The position numbers and the translations under genes were made by a program. Source: JAEUKQ01 sp044227605 (GTDB taxonomy: Bacteria > Pseudomonadota > Alphaproteobacteria > JAEUKQ01). Taken from it: DNA of 5,953 bases. The notes beneath the pieces were generated by a model. That model did not search any database and was not told the origin of the DNA. It saw only the letters and a list, made by a program, of their open reading frames with translations. Shown in pieces: positions 1-5,061 of this stretch. Position 1 is the stretch's first letter. Each line of letters opens with the position of its first letter. The stretch lies in NCBI GenBank assembly GCA_044227605.1, contig JBGAWJ010000091.1, forward strand, positions 1-5,953, read 5' to 3'.

Positions 1-1067
1 GGCCGAAGGAAGTGATCTAATCGCCTGGATAAAATAAAACCATCCGTCACACTAACAACAGGGATCCTTGCTTGGAAAGGATCAATGGCGGCTGGATCTA
101 CAATTTCAGCAATAACCTCTCCCTTTTTAACCTGCTCGCCTAATCTTTTCCGATAAACAACGATCCCTCCCGTTGGTGCTTTGATAATGTCGCAGGCCGT
201 AAAGTCCGTTGCTTGATTAAGCAAAGGCGGTAAAGCACCAGGATTGCCAGCGACCAGCTGGCGGCGTTGCAAAAAGCGGAAAATGCCTTGTGCGTCTTTT
301 ATGGCCAATTCGTCATTAACATCGGCCGACCCCCGATGCTCAACCGTTACCGCCATACAGGCGGCAGGAATTGGCCAATGGGGGAAATCTGTCGCCAATT
401 TAATCCAGGGCGTGCTAAGGCTTTCATCAAAAGATTGCCCCCCTGAATCAGCACTTAGTAAACTGGCATAACTGCCCAGTTCTGCAGCCAAATCGGTTGC
501 ATCGGGCCAATGGGCAGGGGTGAGGAATAAATGCATCAAGGCTTCGTCATCGCAATGTAAATCCAAAACAAAGTCACTATCAAAAGCTAATCGCGCCAAT
601 GTCAATTTCAAGCTGCTCATTTCACTGAAAGGCGTGGCTTGGTCTAAAATTTGCTGGATTCCCTGGCGGATAATTTGGATATTATAGTTGGTATTAGGCG
701 TTAAAAGATGGCCGATGGTTTCGGGTAATGCCGAATATAGATCCGGCCAATGGCGGTTGAAATTCCCGGCCCCGCCTAATTCATACCGGCCAGTTAATTT
801 GGCATTCATAAACTGGCTTAGGCCGATGGGGTTAGCAACCGGTATAACAACAATCTCACCGCGAATTTGATTTTTTTGATCGGCCTGATCCAATAATTTT
901 AACAAATGATGGGCAACGAGCATTCCAGGAATTTCATCCGCATGCAAAGAAGCTTGAATATAGGCTTTAGGTCTTGCGCCTCTAACGCCAAAACGATGGG
1001 CAATAATTTGCCGCTGGGTCAAAGCGGTGCCGGTTAATAGGGGGATATATTCCGTTATTTTGGGCAT
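1..1067 (-). CDS. Zinc-dependent deacylase, succinylglutamate desuccinylase/aspartoacylase family (3' end missing)
   Basis: I translated this reading frame from the complement; it stays open for 355 codons and runs off the left edge, so the C-terminal tail is missing (probably short). An in-frame TGA lies two codons upstream of the ATG, which fixes the start. The product matches COG3608-type members of the M14-like AstE/AspA family. The first zinc-ligand pair is in LHADEIPG (His42, Glu45), the third ligand in DLHCD (His171), and the probable catalytic glutamate in TVEHRG (Glu243). GNFNRHW near residues 101-107 looks like the substrate-carboxylate binding segment. Residues of about 295-325 form a small beta-rich domain resembling a lipoyl/biotinyl fold, usual at the C-terminus of this family. 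Family members hydrolyse N-acyl amino acids in the cytoplasm; no signal peptide is seen. The substrate cannot be told: acetyl-diaminobutyrate, N-acylaspartate and succinylglutamate types share these motifs. It is divergent from the helicase gene. Family call is firm, specificity unknown. Confidence 0.9.
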   Translation of the reverse strand, partial: MPKITEYIPLLTGTALTQRQIIAHRFGVRGARPKAYIQASLHADEIPGMLVAHHLLKLLDQADQKNQIRGEIVVIPVANPIGLSQFMNAKLTGRYELGGAGNFNRHWPDLYSALPETIGHLLTPNTNYNIQIIRQGIQQILDQATPFSEMSSLKLTLARLAFDSDFVLDLHCDDEALMHLFLTPAHWPDATDLAAELGSYASLLSADSGGQSFDESLSTPWIKLATDFPHWPIPAACMAVTVEHRGSADVNDELAIKDAQGIFRFLQRRQLVAGNPGALPPLLNQATDFTACDIIKAPTGGIVVYRKRLGEQVKKGEVIAEIVDPAAIDPFQARIPVVSVTDGFILSRRLDHFLR

Positions 1068-1112
1068 GGATCAACTTTCAAATTTTTTTAAGAATTGGGG
1101 TGAAGGTTAAAA

Positions 1113-1141
1113 ATCTTATTTTATCAAGAAAGAAATGACAA
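1113..1141 (-). promoter_or_regulatory. Putative sigma-70 promoter of the deacylase gene
   Basis: On the minus strand TTGTCA (complement of 1136-1141) is followed after exactly 17 bases by TAAGAT (complement of 1113-1118). The matches are 5 of 6 to the -35 consensus and 4 of 6 to the -10 consensus. The predicted transcript start would lie about 40 bases upstream of the ATG at 1067. No good Shine-Dalgarno sequence precedes that ATG. The rest of the 158 bp divergent spacer is AT-rich. On the plus strand it shows a TATATA run at 1192-1197 that could serve as a -10 for uvrD, but no convincing -35 lies at the right distance. Confidence 0.45.
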
Positions 1142-1225
1142 AAAGCCATTCCGTGCTAAAGTAAACGAATAATAAAAAATAATTCCGAGCATATATATAG
1201 TGGCCCTTGATAGAAAAAGCAAAAT

Positions 1226-3211
1226 ATGATCCCTTTTTTGAAGCTTGACCTGAATAAAGAACAACAGGAAGCAGCGGAAACAACTGATGGTCCGTTGCTG
1301 ATTTTGGCAGGGGCGGGTACTGGTAAAACACGGGTTTTAATTGCCAGGATAGCACATATCCTTGCCACAGGCCGGGCTTATCCTCATCAGCTATTGGCAG
1401 TGACTTTTACCAATAAGGCCGCTCAGGAGATGAAATCCCGGGTTGCTGCTATTTTACAGCGGCCCGTTGAAGGGTGGTGGTTAGGTACTTTTCATGCGTT
1501 GTCCGCCCGCCTTTTGCGCCGTCATGCGGAATTGGTGGGGTTAACCCCCCAATTTACGATTTTGGATGAAGATGATCAGCAACGATTGATTAAACAATTA
1601 TTGCAAAGCGAAAATATTGATGATCAAAAATTGCCAGCCAGGCAAGTGGCGGAGATCTTTTCAAGATGGAAAGATAAAGGTCTTTTCCCCAGCCACGTTC
1701 AAAATTTATCGGTCAATAACTTTGCCCATGGTAAGTTACCGTTTTTATACGCCGCTTACCAAGAGCGGCTGAAAAACCTTAATTGTTGTGATTTTGGTGA
1801 TTTACTGCAGAATTATCGTTCAACCCCCCATATTTTGGCCGCAGCCTCAGGTATTATTTCCCATAATAAGCAAAGGATGGGTAAAACCTTGCATACCAAT
1901 ATGGTGGGTGGAGACAAGGTGCAGCTGGGTAATTTCTGGGATGGGACGGAGGAGGCAAGATATGTCGCGGAAGAAATTGAAGCCTTGCAACGCGGTGGCC
2001 ATAGTTTGGGGGCCATTGCTATCCTGGTGCGAACAGGTGCACAAACCCGAGAGTTTGAAGAGCGGTTCCTAACATTTGGCATTAAATACCGGGTGATTGG
2101 GGGGCCAAGATTTTATGAAAGGCTGGAAATCCGCGATGCCCTCGCTTACTTAAGATTAGTGTATCAACCGCGGGATGATTTGGCTTTTGAGCGCATTATC
2201 AATAAACCTAGGCGTGGAATTGGCGATACTACCATTCGGTTATTATATCAGCTGGCCAAACAACATGCTTGCAGTCTAATGGAAGCTGGCCAACGTTTCG
2301 CAGCCGAACAACAGGGAAACACGGCAGCACGCCGTTCTATAGCCAGTTTTATGAATCATTTTGAACGTTGGCGAGTATTGTCATCGCAGCAACGCCATAC
2401 CGATCTGGCCCGGCTTATTTTAGACGAATCAGGTTATACGGAGATGTGGCAAAAAGACCCGTCCCCCGATTCGATTGGCCGCCTTGAAAATTTAAAAGAA
2501 CTCATATCGGCAATGGAACAATTTGATAATTTAGCGGGCTTCTTGGAGCATGTCAGTTTGGTTATGGAAAACGCTGAGGGTAATCCCGAAGATATGGTAA
2601 CCATTATGACGCTACATAGTGCGAAAGGCCTTGAATTCAACATATTATTTTTACCTGGATGGGAGGAAGGGTTGTTTCCCCATCAGCGGGCGCTTGACGA
2701 GACCGGTAATCAGGGATTGGAGGAAGAAAGAAGACTGGCCTATGTAGGGATCACAAGGGCTCGCCAGCGTTTATATATAACCTATGCCAATAGCCGCCGT
2801 TTATATGGGTTATGGCAGCACGCTTTGCCATCTCGGTTTATTTGGGAATTACCCAAAACGGCCGTTGAGCCTATACCAACAAGTTTGCTGGCAGAAAAGT
2901 GGAATTATATATGGGCGCAAAAATCTTCCTCTCAATCCGCTGTATTTGTCCCCGAGAAAAATACTCGTCCGACACGCCAATCTTTGCCCTTCCTACAAAA
3001 TAGTTCTATCCGGGGTGATTTGGCGATCAACAGGCCAACGGTGATATGGACAGACAAAAAATTTTTACAAGGGGATAAGGTATTCCATCAAAAATTTGGC
3101 TATGGTATAGTGCTCAATCGTGAGGGGGAACATTTGGAAATCGCCTTTGATAAAGCGGGAACCAAAAAGGTCGTGGCTGCTTTTTTAGTGGCCGCAAATG
3201 TAGCAGGATAG
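1226..3211 (+). CDS. uvrD: UvrD/PcrA-family DNA helicase with an internal in-frame loss of motifs II and III
   Basis: This is a 661-residue SF1A helicase, a 3'-5' DNA translocase family acting in nucleotide excision and mismatch repair and in clearing RNA polymerase. Motifs seen in order are the Q-motif region LNKEQQEAA (9-17), Walker A GAGTGKT (29-35), motif Ia VTFTNKAAQEM (59-69), GTFHALSARLLRRH (87-100), QNYRST of motif IV (195-200), FYERLEIRDALAYLRL (296-311), motif V TLHSAKGLEF (462-471), PGWEEGLFPH (477-486) and motif VI EERRLAYVGITRAR (499-512). A C-terminal Tudor-like segment (about 616-657) is the type that contacts RNA polymerase. What is missing is decisive: DFGDLL (189-194) joins directly to QNYRST, where E. 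coli UvrD has about 87 further residues carrying the DEFQD Walker B motif and GDDDQSIYGWRG. Adding these back gives about 748 residues, a normal length. There is no frameshift or stop. As written the product should not hydrolyse ATP normally. An in-frame TAG at 1211-1213 supports the ATG. The stop lies 9 bp before prmA. Confidence 0.92.
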   Translation: MIPFLKLDLNKEQQEAAETTDGPLLILAGAGTGKTRVLIARIAHILATGRAYPHQLLAVTFTNKAAQEMKSRVAAILQRPVEGWWLGTFHALSARLLRRHAELVGLTPQFTILDEDDQQRLIKQLLQSENIDDQKLPARQVAEIFSRWKDKGLFPSHVQNLSVNNFAHGKLPFLYAAYQERLKNLNCCDFGDLLQNYRSTPHILAAASGIISHNKQRMGKTLHTNMVGGDKVQLGNFWDGTEEARYVAEEIEALQRGGHSLGAIAILVRTGAQTREFEERFLTFGIKYRVIGGPRFYERLEIRDALAYLRLVYQPRDDLAFERIINKPRRGIGDTTIRLLYQLAKQHACSLMEAGQRFAAEQQGNTAARRSIASFMNHFERWRVLSSQQRHTDLARLILDESGYTEMWQKDPSPDSIGRLENLKELISAMEQFDNLAGFLEHVSLVMENAEGNPEDMVTIMTLHSAKGLEFNILFLPGWEEGLFPHQRALDETGNQGLEEERRLAYVGITRARQRLYITYANSRRLYGLWQHALPSRFIWELPKTAVEPIPTSLLAEKWNYIWAQKSSSQSAVFVPEKNTRPTRQSLPFLQNSSIRGDLAINRPTVIWTDKKFLQGDKVFHQKFGYGIVLNREGEHLEIAFDKAGTKKVVAAFLVAANVAG

Positions 3212-3216
3212 GGGAG
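3210..3216 (+). promoter_or_regulatory. Ribosome binding site of prmA
   Basis: The purine run AGGGGAG overlaps the last two bases of the helicase TAG stop and ends four bases before the prmA ATG at 3221. Its position inside a 9 bp intergenic gap implies co-transcription, and probably translational coupling, of the two genes. Confidence 0.7.
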
Positions 3217-3220
3217 ACCA

Positions 3221-4141
3221 ATGGATAATCTATGGATATTACAAATGACGTTGCCGGAGGGTGTGGCCGATCGGCACCGCGTTAAATTAGAAGAAATGGG
3301 GGAAGGTTTAGGGATTGCTGTTTCTAGTTTTGAAAACAACGTGAAACAGTGGGTTGTTGAAATTTTAGCAAACCATTCCCTCGAATCCAAGAAAGCTTTC
3401 TTTCAAGAATATTTAGATCAACAATTGATTGATGGATACTTGATTGATTCAGCGCCACTTCCCGCAAAGGATTGGGTGAAGGAAAGTGAGCAAATATTAG
3501 CGCCTTTTAACGTGGGCAGATTTTTTATCTACGGCTCATTCTACCGAGGAAAATTGCCTGGCCGCCGCCTAATTCCTTTAAAAATTGATGCGGGATTGGC
3601 TTTCGGCACGGGCCGCCATGAAACCACTGCCGGATGTTTGAATCTGCTGCACACTTTATATAAACGTAATCGCGAATTCTATAATATTTTAGATATGGGG
3701 ACGGGCAGTGCCATTTTGGCAATGGCTGCCGCTTCTTTATGGAAAAAAGCAACAGTATTGGCGGTTGATAAGGATCATGAAGCTTTGGAAGTGGCCCGGG
3801 AAAATATTAGACTAAATGAGTTAAAAGATCGGATTAATGTGCGATGGAGCAATGGATATGGCACATGGGTTAAAAAACAGGGCCCTTATGATTTAATAAC
3901 TGCCAACATACTGGCGCGTCCCTTATGTGATATGGCTTATGGTTTGGCTAAGAATTTGGCGCCCAATGGGGTAGCCCTTTTATCCGGTTTGTTGATTTCC
4001 CAAGAAGACCAAGTTGAGAAGGCGCAACAACAACAGGGATTGGTTGTACAGGAACGCTTACGGATGCGAGAATGGACCGTGTTGGTTGTTAAACATCAGG
4101 CAAAACCAGCGGGTGATCAAATAAATGCTAGGGAGGTGTAA
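3221..4141 (+). CDS. prmA: Ribosomal protein L11 methyltransferase PrmA
   Basis: The product is 306 residues, the usual PrmA length. PrmA is a cytoplasmic S-adenosylmethionine-dependent enzyme that methylates ribosomal protein L11, trimethylating the N-terminal amino group and lysine side chains in E. coli. Residues 1-100 form the divergent substrate-recognition domain. Family signatures follow: KIDAGLAFGTGRHETTAGCL (121-140), the SAM-binding motif I ILDMGTGSAILAMAA (156-170), the acidic ribose-binding position in LAVDKDHEALEVAREN (180-195), and ITANILARPL (226-235), the counterpart of the conserved NILANPL segment. The C-terminus REWTVLVVKH is also typical, followed by a 15-residue polar tail. 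It starts 9 bp after the helicase stop with a good ribosome binding site, so the two genes form an operon. The expected next operon member, the aminopeptidase gene, is displaced by about 920 bp. Confidence 0.95.
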   Translation: MDNLWILQMTLPEGVADRHRVKLEEMGEGLGIAVSSFENNVKQWVVEILANHSLESKKAFFQEYLDQQLIDGYLIDSAPLPAKDWVKESEQILAPFNVGRFFIYGSFYRGKLPGRRLIPLKIDAGLAFGTGRHETTAGCLNLLHTLYKRNREFYNILDMGTGSAILAMAAASLWKKATVLAVDKDHEALEVARENIRLNELKDRINVRWSNGYGTWVKKQGPYDLITANILARPLCDMAYGLAKNLAPNGVALLSGLLISQEDQVEKAQQQQGLVVQERLRMREWTVLVVKHQAKPAGDQINAREV

Positions 4142-4168
4142 TAAGGAAGGGAGGCAAAGAGACTGGTA

Positions 4169-4195
4169 ATGAAAAGTAGCGGATTCACAAGATAA
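4169..4195 (+). other. Eight-codon open frame behind a strong Shine-Dalgarno-like run (possible vestige)
   Basis: After the prmA stop a purine-rich run (AGGAAGGGAGG, 4144-4154) is followed 14 bases later by an ATG whose frame codes MKSSGFTR and then hits tandem stops. The purine run looks like a ribosome binding site for a gene that is no longer there. The spacing is longer than ideal and eight codons give no basis for function. It is recorded because it may be the remnant of the original junction with a downstream gene. It could equally be chance. Confidence 0.2.
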
Positions 4196-4221
4196 TAATA
4201 GGCAACAGTAAAAAGGGTTTT

Positions 4222-4242
4222 GTTGTTTCAGGCAACTTTTTT
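4222..4242 (+). terminator. Weak candidate intrinsic terminator of uvrD-prmA
   Basis: GTTGT (4222-4226) can pair with GCAAC (4232-4236, one G-T wobble) around the five-base loop TTCAG, and six T residues follow directly at 4237-4242. The stem is short. An alternative overlapping hairpin uses CAACA (4203-4207) and TGTTG (4221-4225). The position between prmA and the convergent minus-strand gene, whose stop codon is at 4242-4244, fits a terminator at a convergent junction. Stability is marginal, so confidence is low. Confidence 0.35.
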
Positions 4243-4622
4243 CAATTTTGAATGTTGCTCTCCTTGGGGTAATTGAGGTAACCATTTGTTGTCTTGCTGC
4301 CGACGGTTAGCTGGGAAACCATGACATGATAACGATCACCCGGTGCTTTGTTGGTGAATGAGGCATGGTGGCCAGCGATATCCCCATTTTGGGAAACATC
4401 GCCTGCCACTCCAATATCTTCCATCATATGGCTGCTGAAGCCGTTTAATTCACGTCTTGCTAACGCTTGACGTGAAGATATCCGCTGCTGATTTTTCATA
4501 AACCGGATTGAACGGACCATCCGGGTAAAAGTTGATACAGACGTCTTCGCAGATGTATTTTGAGCCTGCATGGTCTTTAAACCAGGTGGGGATTTGGTTT
4601 TAACTACCTTACTATTTTTCAT
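4242..4622 (-). CDS. Small basic protein with a DUF1127-like motif
   Basis: I chose the ATG at 4622 (126 residues) because AAAGG lies nine bases upstream on the coding strand. The frame continues upstream to an ATG at 4781, but that extra part is cysteine-rich, compositionally odd and has no ribosome binding site. Residues 51-71 read RQALARRELNGFSSHMMEDIG without the final residues VAGD, and the pattern RREL..(3)S..MM.DIGV resembles the DUF1127 (YjiS-like) motif of short arginine-rich alphaproteobacterial proteins, some linked to RNA binding and to phosphate or carbon regulation. Ordinary DUF1127 proteins are about 45-75 residues. This one has a 45-residue basic, Ser/Thr/Lys-rich N-terminal arm and a 50-residue polar C-terminal arm without a match I recognise. 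No signal peptide or membrane segment is seen. It is convergent with prmA and antisense to the cluster. It may be a real accessory gene; a spurious frame cannot be excluded. Confidence 0.5.
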   Translation of the reverse strand: MKNSKVVKTKSPPGLKTMQAQNTSAKTSVSTFTRMVRSIRFMKNQQRISSRQALARRELNGFSSHMMEDIGVAGDVSQNGDIAGHHASFTNKAPGDRYHVMVSQLTVGSKTTNGYLNYPKESNIQN

Positions 4623-4670
4623 GGGTTTAAACCTTTGTAAAAATGACTGATGTGAAGACGCATTATTTCT

Positions 4671-4722
4671 GCAACAAACAAAACGAAAACTTGTTTTGCT
4701 GCAATTGCTAATTTTTAATTGC
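4671..4722. repeat. Paired inverted repeats upstream of the DUF1127-like gene
   Basis: Two adjacent dyads lie in the presumed leader or promoter zone of the minus-strand gene. CAAAAC (4679-4684) pairs with GTTTTG (4693-4698) across eight bases, with a possible outer GCA/TGC extension at 4671-4673 and 4700-4702. GCAATT (4701-4706) pairs with AATTGC (4717-4722) across ten bases. They begin about 50 bases upstream of the chosen ATG at 4622. They could be RNA hairpins in a 5' leader or operator-like sites. In such AT-rich DNA six-base dyads also occur by chance. Confidence 0.35.
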
Positions 4723-4927
4723 ACGCCTTCACAGCCATTTTTGTAGCATAATATAGTAATAAAAACAAGATTATTTTGCATTGCAGCATATTATCGCAAA
4801 AATCATGGCCTATGCTTTTCTATGTAATAAACATGCAATAATAAGCGGTATATAAGAAATATTATTGCAAAATGAATCCTTAAAGCGAAAAATAGACACC
4901 AACAAAAGATATTGATACCCCTGGCTA

Positions 4928-4941
4928 ACAAAGGCCTTTGT
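4928..4941. promoter_or_regulatory. Perfect 14-base palindrome, possible operator
   Basis: ACAAAGGCCTTTGT is a perfect palindrome and overlaps the first bases of the proposed -35 element of the aminopeptidase promoter (TTGTCT, 4938-4943). That is where a repressor dimer could bind. A perfect 14-base palindrome is expected by chance roughly once in 16 kb, so its presence alone is not significant; its placement is the only argument. It is followed by CTTTTT, so a weak terminator is the alternative reading. Confidence 0.3.
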
Positions 4942-4967
4942 CTTTTTATGAACAACTGTTGTATATT
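4938..4967 (+). promoter_or_regulatory. Putative sigma-70 promoter of the aminopeptidase gene
   Basis: TTGTCT (4938-4943, 4 of 6 matches) and TATATT (4962-4967, 5 of 6 matches) are separated by 18 bases. Transcription would start near 4974, giving a leader of about 88 bases to the ATG at 5062. A separate promoter is needed because the antisense gene and a probable terminator separate this gene from prmA. The inverted repeat GAATTCATCTAGAATTC (4978-4994) lies just downstream of the predicted start. Confidence 0.4.
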
Positions 4968-5045
4968 TGCATCATGTGAATTCATCTAGAATTCTTGTAA
5001 ATTCCCGATAATGTCCACAATAGATAGCCACCAAGTTGAAATAAC

Positions 5046-5058
5046 AAAGGAATTAGGG
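5046..5058 (+). promoter_or_regulatory. Ribosome binding site that decides the aminopeptidase start
   Basis: AAAGGA (5046-5051) and AGGG (5055-5058) both precede the ATG at 5062, at 10 and 3 bases. A further in-frame ATG at 5011 would add 17 residues, but only AT-rich sequence without a Shine-Dalgarno element precedes it. The frame is closed by a TAG at 4987-4989. I therefore prefer 5062. Confidence 0.5.
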
Positions 5059-5061
5059 AAA

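Noticed and set aside
244..870. Plus-strand frames of 75 and 60 residues at 244-471 and 688-870
   Set aside because: Both lie opposite the deacylase gene, whose zinc-binding and catalytic motifs are clear in the minus-strand frame.
1068..1225. SOS (LexA) box upstream of uvrD
   Set aside because: I looked for the alphaproteobacterial GTTC-N7-GTTC pattern and for a CTGT-N8-ACAG type box in the spacer and found neither.
3100..3390. Minus-strand 96-residue frame across the uvrD-prmA junction
   Set aside because: It lies antisense to two well-supported genes, and its translation resembles no protein family. It is best explained as a shadow frame.
3371..3715. The GTGSA form of the PrmA SAM-binding motif I as a possible loss of function
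   Set aside because: The third glycine position of this motif varies among PrmA and related methyltransferases, and all other PrmA signatures are intact, so this is normal variation.
4623..4781. Upstream extension of the DUF1127-like frame to an ATG at 4781 (179 residues)
   Set aside because: The added 53 residues are cysteine-rich and unlike the rest. They overlap inverted repeats, and the ATG has no Shine-Dalgarno sequence, whereas the ATG at 4622 has one.
4803..4985. Minus-strand 60-residue frame with a hydrophobic stretch that could be a membrane segment
   Set aside because: It has no ribosome binding site, lies in very AT-rich DNA where such hydrophobic frames arise easily, and overlaps the proposed aminopeptidase promoter. 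No family resemblance is visible.
4142..5061. Insertion sequence or other mobile element separating prmA from the aminopeptidase gene
   Set aside because: No transposase frame, terminal inverted repeats or target-site duplication could be found at the borders.
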